In this document: positions 25,295 to 36,295 of the stretch, one piece after another | How positions within the stretch are numbered: the stretch's first letter is position 1 | Layout: each line of letters begins with the position of its first letter | NCBI GenBank assembly: GCA_038503035.1 | Contig: JAVSML010024428.1 | Coordinates: forward strand, 1-64,000 | Reading direction: 5' to 3' | Origin: Crocodylus rhombifer | Taxonomy: Eukaryota; Chordata; Crocodylia; Crocodylidae | Length of the DNA: 64,000 bases | Made by a program: the position numbers and the translations under genes | The notes under the pieces: model-generated | Seen by the model: the letters and a program-made list of their open reading frames with translations, nothing else | Databases searched by the model: none | Told to the model about the DNA's origin: nothing

Positions 25295-25662
25295 GACTTA
25301 CAAAGGTTGGAAGAACTGGGTACATTTAGTCTGGGCAAGAGAAGACCAGGAGGACCGATAGTTGTCTTCATATACCTACTGGTTGCTTATAAAGGTGGTG
25401 GTGATAGGATGCTGAAGGGGATAGAGCAAGGAGTAATACGTAGTCTTAAATGTCAACAAGGAACTTTTAAGTCATATGTTAGGAATATTTTTTGCGTTAT
25501 GAGGTAGGTTCAGCCATACAATGGACTACCTAGAAAGGTTGTACAATTTTCATCCTTGGAAGTTTTTAAAAGCAAATTAGTAAATACTTGTCTAGGATGA
25601 TTTAGACAGACATGAGCTGACCTCTGGAGTTCCTGCCTAGCTCCACTTTTCTGTGATTCCCT
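25295..25662 (+). mobile_element. CR1 LINE 3' region
   Basis: Readable CR1 text: AAGGTTGGAAGAACTGGGTA, CATTTAGTCTGGGCAAGAGA, AGACCAGGAGGACCGATAGT, GTCTTCATATACCTACTGGT, ATACAATGGACTACCTAGAA, TCCTTGGAAGTTTTTAAAAG, CTTGTCTAGGATGATTTAGA and a tail ending TTCTGTGATTCCC. It spans the last ~60 codons of ORF2 plus the 3' UTR, with many stops and indels. Confidence 0.8.
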
Positions 25663-26671
25663 GTTTTACCAGTTTCAATGACATTTTCAGTTTTCATATT
25701 TTCAACCAAAAAAACCCACTAGACTTTCTGATGAAAATGGTGGTGATTTTCTTCCTCACCATTTCTCATCATTGTTTGAAGTCAGGCAGATTCACACGCA
25801 CACCGTAATCTGCACTGAAAAAAAATATATATATGGGAGAAGTGCTCTCATGTCTTTAAAAAGCCCATCTGTTCTGTGTGAATCGTCTATTTTACAGTTG
25901 TTCAGTGACATTAAAAGCGTTTCATTCTGTGGAATGAGAAATCCCTCTAGCCCAGCGGATCCTGTAAAGGGCCAGGGCTCCACATACTGAGCTCCACCAC
26001 TTCCCTTTTCCGTATCCTTGTGACAAGGTATTTAGCAGGATTCACAGATTCGTTGGCATCTGAGCAGGGCGTGCCATGAGTGCTTCTGCTGTGGCCTAGC
26101 TTCACCGTTACACAACAAGAAATGGAGTTATGGACAGATGTTCAGAAATGAAACCTCTTGTGTACTCTGTTGAGGTGAATGAGTATTATTCCTTTGCATT
26201 TTGTGGACGTGTGTAGGACTGAACAGAAAAGCCAAATGTTGCCAATTAAGTCCATGGCAAAGTTGGATCTACACCCCTAGTATTTTTTTTCGCACAGTCT
26301 CCTACATCTGCCAAAAGGCAGATCTATTTATTTCCTTGGTCTTGGGGAAAATGAGCCACTAACAGGTTAATCCCAGAGCATTGTATCACACCTGCAATTG
26401 CCTTTCTCTTCTGAGTTCCCAGCAGACAGCCAGCAGCTTGGCTGATGTAATGCTGTTTGGCTACACTTTAACTTTCCTCTTTGTGCTGTGTGTGTATATG
26501 TACTCACTTTATTACTAAGGAGAAAGATAACCCATTTCCAATCCATCTATCCCAATACCATAAGAAGCTGAGGCAATAACAATTATCTCTATCCTTACAT
26601 TTTCTCCCTTCTCTGGATAGTTCTTGTACAGTAATGAATTGTAACAGCTCCTTCGCACAGACTTCTCCCCC
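25663..26671. other. No gene recognised
   Basis: AT-rich start (GAAAATT-type text), then unique-looking sequence. No exon or nameable repeat. Confidence 0.45.
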
Positions 26672-27304
26672 ATATAATTAATGTCCTAAGATATTCTATT
26701 TACTGGTGAAGCACTTTGAATCAAGAAGTGATTACTTTTGAAGTAAACAGAGCTGCTAACCACATTTCACAAACAAAGAAGACAGTTTTCCTTAAAAAAA
26801 AATAAAAATCCTTGTAAAAATGGCCCTCTTGCATTTGGATTTTCTCTTCATATATGTGTGTCTGTATATATATGTGTATACGTATGTGCGTATGTGTGTA
26901 TACAGACACACACATATATCTGCGTACATATGTGTATGTATATGTGTAGATATGTGTGTGTGCTTATATGTTTGTATATATATATGTGCGTATGTATGTT
27001 TGTACATACGCGTGTCTATGTATGCGTATATATATATGCATATATATGTGTATATGTATGTGGAAATATAGATATAGTGTGTGTAGATATATATACACAT
27101 ACTATACATATATATATATATAAAAAAAGAGAGAAAATCCAAATGCAAGAGGGCCATTTTTACAAGGATTTTTTGGTTTGTTTTTTAAGGAAAACTGTCT
27201 CCTTTGCAGAATGTGGTTAGCAGCTCTGTTTACTTCAAAAGTAATCACTTCTTGATTCAGACTGCTTCACCAATAAATAGCCTATTTGAGGACATTAATT
27301 ATAT
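26672..27304. repeat. Large palindrome: two ~175-bp inverted arms around TG/TA/CA-rich centre
   Basis: The left arm (26672-26847) and right arm (27130-27304) are reverse complements. They contain an exact 50-base block (starting at 26717 on the left) and an exact 44-base block (26804-26847). The rest differs by a handful of substitutions and small indels around A-rich runs. Such identity suggests a young inverted duplication or an inverted-repeat element with ~175-bp ends. Overlapping frames on both strands in the centre are products of the dinucleotide repeat and not genes. Confidence 0.9.
26848..27129. repeat. Alternating purine-pyrimidine TG/TA/CA low-complexity centre
   Basis: About 280 bp of TATATGTGTG, TACGTATG, ACACACATATAT and TATATATA-type text, nearly all alternating purine and pyrimidine, with several CG steps (GTACATACGCGTGTC). 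It is partly self-complementary, so the whole palindrome can extrude. It is capable of Z-DNA and cruciform formation in principle. Confidence 0.85.
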
Positions 27305-27463
27305 GTCCTACATGCATACGTAGATATGCATATGTGTATGTTGTGCCAGTTTCCCTTTTCTTGATCACCGTCCATATTGGTCCAAGTGTGGAATGACTTA
27401 ATCGGAAGACTGATTTGTTGTTTTTTAAGCCTGGAATTGTAATTAGGGTTTGTTGCTTTATAC

Positions 27464-27996
27464 CAGGGCTGTTCATCTGGCAGACAGCAGGCCTGTGAGG
27501 GGTGTGTTTGCAGCCCCCAGATTTTTGGCTGGCCACCACTGCCCACACTGCTGCAGCTGCAGATGCAGCAGCCAAAAGCTCTAGGTGTCCCTCCCTTCTC
27601 CGGTGTATATCCTGCTCCAACCCCTCTGCGGGGCGGCACAGTTCAGCCCACGGCTTGGGGAGTTGGGCAGGTGACTGGGCTACACACAAGGCACTTGGCA
27701 CATGGAGGGTCATCCGAGTGTGGCACAGTGCAACAGGGAAAGGGAACCTTCCTGCACGGCTTGAAACATTACAGCAGGGAGGATGCGGGGGGGAAAGAGG
27801 GAGCATTCATGGTGGAGCACAGTGGGGTGGGGCATCTGTGCATGCTGCATGATAAAATATGGGGTGGGGAGGGTAATGTGCATGGCTTGAGGACCTCTGG
27901 TGCAGTGTGGGGATGCACCCAGAAAGTGTGCAGCCCTGGGGAGCAAATGGTCTATGCAGGTGAAGCCCCCAGGCTCTTAAAAGTCAGACAGTCCTG
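27464..27996 (+). mobile_element. hAT-like non-autonomous element
   Basis: The left end CAGGGCTGTTCATCTGGCAG and the reverse complement of the right end (CAGGACTGTCTGACTTTTAA) agree at the CAGG-CTGT core. The 8 bp outside each end, CTTTATAC and CTTTTGAC, match at 6 of 8 positions, the expected size of a hAT target duplication. The GC-rich interior gives frames of up to 174 codons on the minus strand, but these run past the element ends and show no hAT transposase motif. Confidence 0.65.
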
Positions 27997-28012
27997 CTTT
28001 TGACCACATTAA

Positions 28013-28042
28013 AAAAAAGAAAGAAAGAAAAAAAAAAAAAGC
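28013..28042. repeat. A-rich / (GAAA)n simple repeat
   Basis: A run interrupted by GAAA units. Confidence 0.85.
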
Positions 28043-28594
28043 ATGAACTCTGAAGAAGCAAAGATTTTTTTTTTCTAAATAGAAAGCTTCGAAGGTAGCT
28101 GCACAGTAAAATATTTGAAATGTAGAATACAGAGAATAACATGCTTAATATTCATACAGGAAAAAAGAGAGGGAGAGAGACTCAAAAATGAATACATGCA
28201 CAAAATGAATGTATTACGGCTGAAAGGAACCAGATTCTTAGCCCTGAAAACCAAAGTCCTTGTATTGTAGAATAACTATAGTAGGAGCACTGACAATGCA
28301 AACTTCTCTACACTTGGTTGCAGGGTCACCTGTGTGAAAGGCTTTTTCTTTCTTCAAAGACTGCTTTGCTCCCTGCTACCTATGCTGTAGTTCCCTACCA
28401 AGCATGTTAATGAATGCAAACTATAGTGATGGACGTGGGTGTTCCAGTGAGAACCGGACGCCCAACTTTATTTTCATAGTGGCTTCCAAAGAATAAATAG
28501 TCTATGTGACTTTGTGTATTGTCTTTGGGAGAAACATGCAAATATTTTGGGTGTTAGATTTGCAGAGCTTCCTCCTCACATATGTATGTGCTCC

Positions 28595-28765
28595 CATCAC
28601 CGCAGCATCTGAGAACCTCACAAACCCTTACAACATCCCTGTGAGGTAGGGAAAGGGTATTTCCCTCATTTTGCATGGAGGAAGCTCAGGCACAGATGAG
28701 ATGAAATGCCCAAGAAGAAAGAGCCAGAAAGTCAATCTGCATCTCCCAAGTCAAAGGCAAGTCAT
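28595..28765 (+). mobile_element. MIR/CORE-SINE-like element
   Basis: Best preserved of the ancient SINE-like pieces: CTCACAAACCCTTACAACAT, CCCTGTGAGGTAGGGAAAGG, TATTTCCCTCATTTTGCATG, GAGGAAGCTCAGGCACAGAT and GAAATGCCCAAGAAGAAAGA, then AGTCAATCTGCATCTCCC. The order matches the sense MIR-type core and tail. Confidence 0.65.
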
Positions 28766-30660
28766 ACGGCTCCTGAATGATCGTGCCTCTTTTTTGTGAT
28801 TTTTAAGTTAAGTTAAAATGATCATTTGAAGAAACAGTGTTATATAGCAGAGCTTTAGACAACCATTTCTGTGAACAGTTGGCACCCATGAACAAATTTG
28901 CAATGGACCCATGATGTCAAGGCTTCTGGAACAAGTGTCCACTCTTGGACCCCCTCGCAATGAGGCTCCCCATGGAAATGGTCACTTGAGCAGAAAGTTA
29001 GCAACACAACAAACTACCTTTCCTTTCAAGATTGATCTCTGCAGAAATTATCAAGAAGATAAGATCCTCGTGTCCAAAATCTCACTGACAGACGGTCTTC
29101 TCTCCTCCTCATCACTGATCTTTTCAACTACCCTCTTCACATCCTGACTTTTGGCACTACATCCCTTGCATGCAAGCACCCCACTGACTTTTGTCATTAT
29201 TCTCTATCGCTGTGGCAGGGCACCTGGGCTGAACTGGACTTCCACCCTTGAGTATGAGAGTGTAATCATTGCATGAGAATATAATGATCATCAGCTGGGT
29301 TGCCATAGCAGATTGAACGAGGGATCTTCAAAGAAGAGGGTCTGAACCATGGTAGCTTAAACTAAGTATAATGTAGCTGCTCTGGGTTGTCAGTGCTGAA
29401 GACCTAAGTCCCCTTTAAATCAAATCCAGAAAGCAGAGAAACCCAGTGACTGGTTTGCAAGCATAGCTGATCAGATAAGATTCCTACTACTTTTACCCTT
29501 GCTCTTTTGCCAATGTTTGTAAGAATCCAGTCCACCGAATCTCAACCTTGGCTTGAATTTTGCTTCTGTCAAACACTCATTGTATACAACCTCGCTCACA
29601 TTTATTAACATAATTTCCTCAGTCCTGAGCTTGAGTTTTTAACCACTCAGTTGCATCACCTTTGCAGTGCTGTGGTTTCAGAAAAAATACAGCTTTCCTT
29701 TGTCAAACTGTGAGTTCTTACCTTTTTCCTCTGCGGGTGCAGCTCAGGTATATAACTGAGTTTCAGTTTTATCACAGTTAACATTGTGGTCCCTTTTTCC
29801 TGAAAAGATTAACTAACAAGATGAAGCAACTCTTATTATTTGGTAACAAGTTCATATATTTGTCCCGGGCTTTTACTAGCCTAATGTGTGAGTTTGTATT
29901 TATTTAATACATTATAATTGCTATTATTTCTCATATGATTATAGTTCGCCTACAAAGAAATCCTCAGCTGCTTTTCAGGCATGTCTCTATGGAAGCCGGA
30001 GCCTTTTAGAAATTATGTATTGTACAAGTGGATACAAAGCCACATTTGATCTGCAGTTATTGCCATGTACAGACCTCGCCTGAGTACTACACTTACTATC
30101 TCTGATATTCATGAACCACTGGATAGAATGGTTCACTGCCTATTCCAATTGCTTCTAAATAGTTTGGTACATCAAATGTAATCTCAGGTAAAAAAAAAAA
30201 AAATTCCCTTTAAAAACATTTTTAAAATTCAGCTCCTGTGCCTTACTGTTAATTTCAAAGTCTGTTTTTTTGAATAACATGGGGATTTAGATTCTCCTGG
30301 TAGATGGAAGGCACTATTCTCTTTCCTGAAAATATGGAGAAGAGTCTCCTTGATAGTTACAAGGTATGAAAAAATAAGGCATATGACTTCTGAAGCCCTT
30401 TGAATTCAGACAGCAGACCAAGTATGATTTTAGTTCAGCAGCTTACTGAATGTAGATTGATTTTTTTTTTGTGCCTTTTTTTTTTTGCTTTGTCAGATGA
30501 TAAAGCACAACAATTTCCTAGCTCTGCTTCATTGTTAATGAGTGCTTGAGATTTTAATGCAATTATTGTTCTATGCTGCCATTTACATTTTTCCATTTCC
30601 AGACCTTTATGGTTTGGATCTGAGGCAAGAGACTGGGAACGTGATGCTTGTAGCTTTTTT
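28766..30660. other. No gene recognised
   Basis: Includes a quiet AT-rich block (29870-30140) that looks like unique, possibly conserved sequence, an A run near 30190 and T runs near 30463 and 30476. No exon or nameable repeat. Confidence 0.45.
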
Positions 30661-30662
30661 TT

Positions 30663-30745
30663 TCTGCCTCTGCCATTGCCTTGCTGTGTGACAATAGATG
30701 AGTCATTTCTCTGTAGCTCTTGTTACACACCTGCAAATGAATGTA
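30663..30745 (-). mobile_element. MIR-like fragment
   Basis: TGCCTCTGCCATTGCCTTGC then TGTGTGACAATAGATGAGTC and ATTTCTCTGTAGCTC follow the order of the antisense MIR core (CTTGCTGTGTGACCTTGGGC...CACTTCTCTGT). Confidence 0.5.
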
Positions 30746-31104
30746 TGAGTAAATGGGAGCAGAAAAAGTGGCAGTTAATGATGGAAGTCTTTGTCCAACT
30801 ATGGACTGAAAAGGGTTTATTAAAGGGGAAACAGGATAAGTGTATTGCTACTCCTTGGATTACCATGGGGATCGTGAGGTTAACTAAATGGTTGCAAAGC
30901 ACTTTGACCCAGGTGAGATCAATAGATACCTTTATGTACACCCCTAGGAGCTGGGTCTTTGAGAGTTTTGGGTGAAATATATTAAAAATAGCAGGCTTTC
31001 CCACTTTGCTGTTTTATCTGATAGTAGGTCTTCTCAGCCAGTCAGTGGAACGGGGAGTAGAAGATGTCTGTGCCTGGCACAAATTCCCTGGGTAATTTAG
31101 GCCA

Positions 31105-31180
31105 GCCATCTTCACTCTTAGGCTTTTAGTTTCTCATCTGCAGAAAAAAAGATAATAACTATTTCTTCATGTTAAACAAA
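31105..31180 (-). mobile_element. MIR-like fragment
   Basis: CTCTTAGGCTTTTAGTTTCT, CATCTGCAGAAAAAAAGATA, ATAACTATTTCTT corresponds to the antisense MIR core phrase CTCAGTTTCCTCATCTGTAAAATGGGGATAATA. Confidence 0.5.
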
Positions 31181-31839
31181 GTTAGGCAGAAGGCAGGCAC
31201 CTTGTAGGCTAACTTGTTCAGAGAATCAAGAGCTCTCTTAGGTCCACCTACTCTAGAATAACGTCTCTCAAGGACACGGCTGGCTCTTACTGGTCGTCCT
31301 CGGTGACATTTGGTACTACTGATAAAGAATAAATAATACTAGGTGAATCTACTGACACAAAGGGGTCGCACTTCACATGGCTGCAGAATGCCTGTATCCA
31401 CCTATAACCGAAGATCGGTTTTGTCCTTAGTACCTACAAGTGATGCTTTAAACTATGTGACAAACATCTGTCATGCTTGGTTGACCCTCTCCTCCTGTCA
31501 CCAAGGGGAGAACCACATACTCAGTAGTTTTATCCTGGTAGGCTGTTTTCTCATGTTGTATATTTATTAATATGCAAGCTGCTCTGCATAACTGATAAAG
31601 AAGTTACCTTTGCCTTTGAAGCCGAAGATGGTAAGGTTTGTAGTGGCCCTTTTTTCTAAAGGCTTTTACTGCATAATCTGAGACCAGCCACCCAGAAAAA
31701 CTCTGTCAGCTATGCAAGGGAGCTCAGAAGATGCAGATAGCTCCATCGTGCCATGGGACTGCAGCAGTCAACCACAGTCTTTCTTTTAGTGCTTCAGGAA
31801 ATCATTTAGATAGGCTGTCCCAGTGACTCAGGGTATGGA

Positions 31840-32350
31840 GTGCCTGGGTGATAAGAATAGACAAAGTTTTTTGGGTAAACCCGGCATCTTTTATTATTAT
31901 ATGTTTTATTCCAACTCAAATAGTTGGAAAAATTCTTCTTTACAAGCTTTTGGGTACAAACACCCTTTGTTAGGCAGAGGAAGTGTGTGCATATGGTCTG
32001 TGCTTTTCCTGGATGGAGTAGTAAATCAACCACAAGCCTGTATCTATACAAGAAAGCCAGTCAGTTAAAACGTAAATTGGGTTGGTCAACAGGTGAGAGG
32101 CAAGTTGGGTGGGGGGAAGGGGAATGGAGACAGCTGTAATCAAAGGATGAGAGACAGGAGGGGGAAGGGGAATGGAGACAGCTGTAATCAAAGGATGAGA
32201 GACAGGAGTGGGAGCGGGGAAGGGAATGAACATAGCTGGTAAGAACTGAAGGGTTTACCCGGGGAGTCAGTTGTTATGCAGGTTATAAATGTGTCATAAA
32301 TCCAATGTCTATATTTAGTCCATGATTTTTGTGTATCCAGTGAAAAGGAT
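31840..32350 (-). mobile_element. Dispersed element of uncertain class (possibly Penelope-like), family E copy 1
   Basis: On the plus strand it begins near TCTTTTATTATTATATGTTT, then CCAACTCAAATAGTTGG, TTACAAGCTTTTGGGTACAA and ACACCCTTTGTTAGGC. Further on come CATAAATCCAATGTCTATAT and TTAGTCCATGATTTTTGTGT. The same order recurs at 55780-56140, and the first part at 41415-41535. The same text style is common across reptile genomes. I associate it with Penelope-like retroelements, but only from memory. GGGTAAACCC (near 31873) and GGGTTTACCC (near 32251) form an inverted pair. Confidence 0.5.
32113..32208. repeat. 48-bp minisatellite, two exact units
   Basis: Units 32113-32160 and 32161-32208 are identical by eye (each starts GGGGAAGGGGAATGGAGACA). 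A degraded partial third unit follows to about 32240. The run lies inside the family E element. Confidence 0.9.
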
Positions 32351-32352
32351 AA

Positions 32353-32445
32353 GATAAGGATGGAGATATGGTTTGATTCAATCCAGTGATAAGGGTTGGT
32401 GATAAGGATGGAGTCTTAAGTTTGATTCAATAGTCTATGGAAGCC
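32353..32445. repeat. Imperfect 48-bp tandem duplication
   Basis: GATAAGGATGGAG starts at 32353 and again at 32401. Both copies are followed a short way on by GTTTGATTCAAT. The duplication is diverged. Confidence 0.7.
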
Positions 32446-33273
32446 AGTGTAGCAAAAGCAGGACAGATTGGTTATCTTCACTGTGATAATTGGTGATGAT
32501 ACTGGAGCACTCTGTATGAGCTGATCTCTCCTTGAGGACCAGTGACCCCATTTACAGCTAGATTATGTTTCTGCAGTCCAGACAGGAAGCAATGAAGACA
32601 TGAAAACCCGAGGCCAGGGGACCATCCATCTGGATGGGAGGAGCACTCTAACCAAGTGGTGACAGTAGAAAAAAATTATTCACATATGTGAATGGACAGC
32701 TTCAGCAATGAATCCAGGAGCACTCCTGCACAGCAGCTGGAACTGACCCATAACAGGCTGTAATTGCTCTGTCCCAAGCAGTCAGGGTGCAGATGTAGGG
32801 TTTTTTGTCTGGTTGGTGTTTTTAAAACTTTCTGCCCCTTCACAATCCCTTGCAGACAGACCTCTAACATACCCTGTTTGTGCTTGTCCAGAAGGAAAGC
32901 TTGTCTAACTTGATCCCAAGTACATAGTTGCTACAATAAAAGATAGTGCCCTAATCAATCCCAGTCGAGAAACAGCAATGATCTCTGATCACCTATTGGG
33001 TGCTCGTTAATGAAATCTGTTTCTCTGCTGCTAGTAGCAGCAGAAATCCCACAGCACCAACTCTGAATTATAGTGCACTTGCCTTGCTCCATTTCTATAC
33101 CTATCCTTGGGTTGTTTCTGGCAGCTCGTGGCCATACACAGGACCAGATTAATTAGCAAATTTCCACCTCACTGTCACTCAATTTGGGTGAAAAGTTAAA
33201 AAAAAGTCAAGGCAATAGCAGAAGACGGACGGCTCTCTATATAGAAAACATCCTGAACATTATTGCAGCCAAA
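32446..33273. other. No gene recognised
   Basis: Unique-looking. It holds a perfect palindrome, CTGCTGCTA-G-TAGCAGCAG, at 33025-33043. Confidence 0.45.
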
Positions 33274-33345
33274 CATTCAACCCAGATCCTTTTCAATCCG
33301 GAGGGCTCTACCAGCTGTGCCAAAAGGGAGCCTCCCTCTGGCTGA
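33274..33345 (-). mobile_element. tRNA-derived SINE relic
   Basis: The minus strand reads TTTTGGCACAGCTGGTAGAG, CCCTCCGGATTGAAAAGGAT, CTGGGTTGAATG. The A box (TGGCACAGCTGG) and B-box-like GGGTTGAAT are in correct order and spacing. It is not a functional tRNA, because there is no acceptor stem pairing. Confidence 0.5.
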
Positions 33346-34314
33346 GCCTGCAGGAGCCCTGCTGAGATTGTCTCAGCTGGAAGCCACCCTTAGTATCTAT
33401 TACAAGGCTGCATCTGTGTTAATAATGTTTGGTGAGTCCTTTGTTTCCAATTTGAAGCTGAAATGTGCAATCTGTACAGGATATGGGCTTATTTCTAAAT
33501 CCCAGCGGATGAATGTTCTGTATCTTAATAAATTATTTGTGGAATATAAAACCTTGTTGTAAATTAAGCCCTCTATTCTGATATGGGTTTATCTTGGATG
33601 AGGCTGACGCTTGCTGGAGGGCTCCAATAGCTTGAATGTTGCATGGGATACATCCCTCCTGCCCTCTGAATTACATGGTCAAAAAATTGTCATGACAGCT
33701 GATGGCAGTCACAGAAGGGCTACCAACATTACCTGGCATGGCAGAAAAAAAGACAGCATTTGATCTCTATATGGAATTGCCTTTATTGCCACTGATAGAC
33801 ATATATGGATGCAAAAACCCTTCTAAAGTTTTTCTAAAATTTTGTGGCTACCAACAATTACACACTACTGGAGTATGTTTTGCAATAACCCATGGCCCCT
33901 GGCAGAAGTTACACTAAGACTTAACTAGCTAACTGTGCACTGCCTGAGGTGTTGGCACGGTGTACCCGCTTTTATAGGATCTCTACCTGCTAGCCTCTTT
34001 GATCCATCTGGCTCCCTCCACCTCTTGTCTGTACTCTCTCCTTTCATGACTTGATGGAACAAGTGCGTGGGGAAAGGCCTCTCCCAGGTGAGGAGACTCT
34101 CAGATACCAGGCCCATGTCTGAGCTGGGGTCTTCCTGGCATTGGCCCATTTTTTTCTTTAACTGTGATTACTAGCTCAGAGCCTGCTATTCAGGGCTGCA
34201 AGCTTTAGGTGTAGTGGGCATGTCACAGGCCTGAGGGCCTGCTGCCATGTGTCCTGCCACCGGCTTTCAGTCCTGGCTGGCATATTTCTGCCAGACTCAG
34301 AGCTAATCTCCCAG
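33346..34314. other. No gene recognised
   Basis: Open frames of up to 99 codons (33263-33562 and 33702-33917) carry no domain signature and are not supported by splice-site or codon patterns that I can see. Confidence 0.45.
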
Positions 34315-34627
34315 GGCATTTATACACGTGCTCTGGGAGGTGGCAAGGGGGCACTTTAATTAGAGCAGGTCCAAGAGCTGCTCTAATTAGAGCGCCTGTA
34401 GCATCATGTGTATCAGCATCCCCCATGCTGAAAAATGGTGGCAGGAGCACTTTAACTAAAGCTCGTTGAATGATCTTTAGTTAAAGTGCCCACATCACCA
34501 TTTTTTGCACAGGGACATTAATTCACATGATGCTGGAGTCTGCTGGAGTGTGGTAATTATCATGCTCCAGATTACTTGATTAATTCCAGTGCATCAGATC
34601 AGCCTCAGTGTAGCTGTACAGGTACCC
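34315..34627. mobile_element. Family A hairpin-rich element, copy 2
   Basis: Same order as the 6.1-kb copy: TACACGTGCTCTGGGAGG end; CACTTTAATTAGAGC pairing with GCTCTAATTAGAGCG; CATCATGTGTATCAGCAT; AAAAATGGTGGCAGG; stem AACTAAAGCTC/GATCTTTAGTT; GATGCTGGAGTCTGCTGGAG; right end AGCTGTACAGGTACCCC. The ends are imperfect inverted repeats. Confidence 0.7.
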
Positions 34628-35157
34628 CTAGTCTCTGCATTTTGCCTTCACAATCGTGTTTGAGCTTTGGGGTGCCTCCTGAGCACCCCACTTTCAGTGG
34701 CCTTCATTTCACCTATAGGAGCAACCCAGACCACTAGGTCATGAATCACCCACACTCCTGGGCATTGCCTTGACTCACAACTGGGGTCAGTCATTTTGTT
34801 TTTTGTCTCATCCTGGGACAGCACTCTTCAGCCAAAACTGAAAAGAACAATAAATTCCAGAACTTATCTGGTTCCCAGCACAGTCACTGGTCTTTTATGC
34901 CCATCTTCCATCCAGCCCTTTCTCCCTGGCTCTGAAGTCAGGCCCTCTGACTCTCTTCATGGAGCTTGTGGCTCCAGGACTGCTACAGCCAGACCATTTT
35001 TCTGGCCTGAGGCGGCTCCTCTACTTCTACCCTGGGGTCATCAGAGGATGACAGTGCCTGGACCCAATGGCCATCTTGTTTAAAAAATCCTAAGCATGCT
35101 AATGGGGTGTGGTAGCACCCTGAAACATGAGTACTCGTGACCAAATGATGCAGGGGT

Positions 35158-35345
35158 GCAAAGAGAAGGAGAGAAAGCGAGAGCAAGGGGGTAGGAGTAG
35201 GGAAGACCACACCCAATGTGGGCAGGGAGACACCTCAAAGGGATAGAGTGAACAGGAAACCCCAAGGGTGGGTAAGGGAGGGATTGAAAGGAAAGAGAAA
35301 GGGGGGAGGGGAAACCCAAAGCATCCTCACCCCTCTAGTAAGAAG
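35158..35345. repeat. Purine-rich tract
   Basis: The plus strand is strongly G/A-biased for about 190 bp (AGAGAAGGAGAGAAAGCGAG, AGGGAGGGATTGAAAGGAAA, GAGAAAGGGGGGAGGGG). Antisense frames here are Ser/Leu/Pro-rich artefacts. Confidence 0.7.
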
Positions 35346-36247
35346 GTGGGGAAGCCCCACTACACTAGCCAGTTAACCAGTTCAATTGTGACTTAAAGTA
35401 TAACCCAGCCACATGTTCAGGCAATAAATGGTACAACAGAAAGCAAAACAGACAAAAATGTGTAATTTTTTTGGCTCTTTTCCACTGTGACTTAAAATGA
35501 ACAGGTGGCAGAGTGGACTTCACCAGAGTCTGAATTGACCTTGGTGCAATTCCTGCATCCCATGGGGTTTGGAGGCTCAAAGTGCTCAGTGGGCCCCCAG
35601 AGCCAGCTGATTATTGGACACACTTGCCAGTGCAGAGGGAGACCGAGAATATGGGCTTCCTCGGTCTGGGAAAATATGGCAGGATTGGGGACTGGTCCTC
35701 AATCCCAAAATTGCTTGTCCTACTGTGCATTATAGCATGGCAGGAGGTGTGATTGGTGGGATAGCAGATCAGATCCCAATACGCCTTTAACTGAATGTCT
35801 GTCAGTGGCTCATGACATAGAGTAAAGGAATATGCAATAAATGGAACAAATCTTGACTTCTTGATCCAAAGGCCTCTGGCATTAATGGAAGTCTTTCCAT
35901 TGGTTTAACATGTTTAGGATAGCACTGAATTAGGGCCACATGTCCAGGCTCCAAACAAAGAAAAAAATATTCTGATGGTAAGACTGTGGAATAGTCTGCT
36001 AGGTGAAGTAATGGGGACCTACTTATACGACTCAGTAGAACTGGAAAGGAGAAAGAATTGAAGAATGTACTGTAATGATCATTATTTGTGCAACAGATAA
36101 AGGGGTCTCTCTTCTCTTTAGGACTTTGTTAACATCTGGTGTAGAGTTAAGGCTGAGAAGTAAAACCTGGATCCAAATTGGAATTTCAAACACCACAGAG
36201 GCTAGAGTAGCTCAGGTGGGGAAACTAGGCATGATCGGCCCCTTGAA
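35346..36247. other. No gene recognised
   Basis: Unique-looking sequence with no nameable repeat or exon. Confidence 0.45.
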
Positions 36248-36295
36248 AGCACTCTACAGTTGTGCCCTAACAGAAGTGCACAACTGCAGAATGCT
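36248..36295. repeat. Compact hairpin (18-bp stem, 12-nt loop)
   Basis: AGCACTCTACAGTTGTGC (36248-36265) pairs with GCACAACTGCAGAATGCT (36278-36295) with two mismatches. The pairing extends imperfectly for a few bases outside. The size is like a small MITE or a microRNA precursor. No second copy was noticed in the window. Confidence 0.7.

Noticed and set aside
26792..27220. Overlapping ~120-codon frames on both strands, rich in Tyr/Ile/His/Thr and Cys/Val
   Set aside because: They are direct translations of the TG/TA/CA dinucleotide core of the palindrome; no gene-like composition.
27282..27806. 174-codon antisense frame, the second longest in the window
   Set aside because: It runs from the palindrome edge across a hAT-like element end. 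No domain, no splice context; an artefact of GC-rich repeat DNA.
33263..33562. Open frame beginning in a SINE relic
   Set aside because: The first third is antisense tRNA-SINE sequence; unlikely to be a real coding start.
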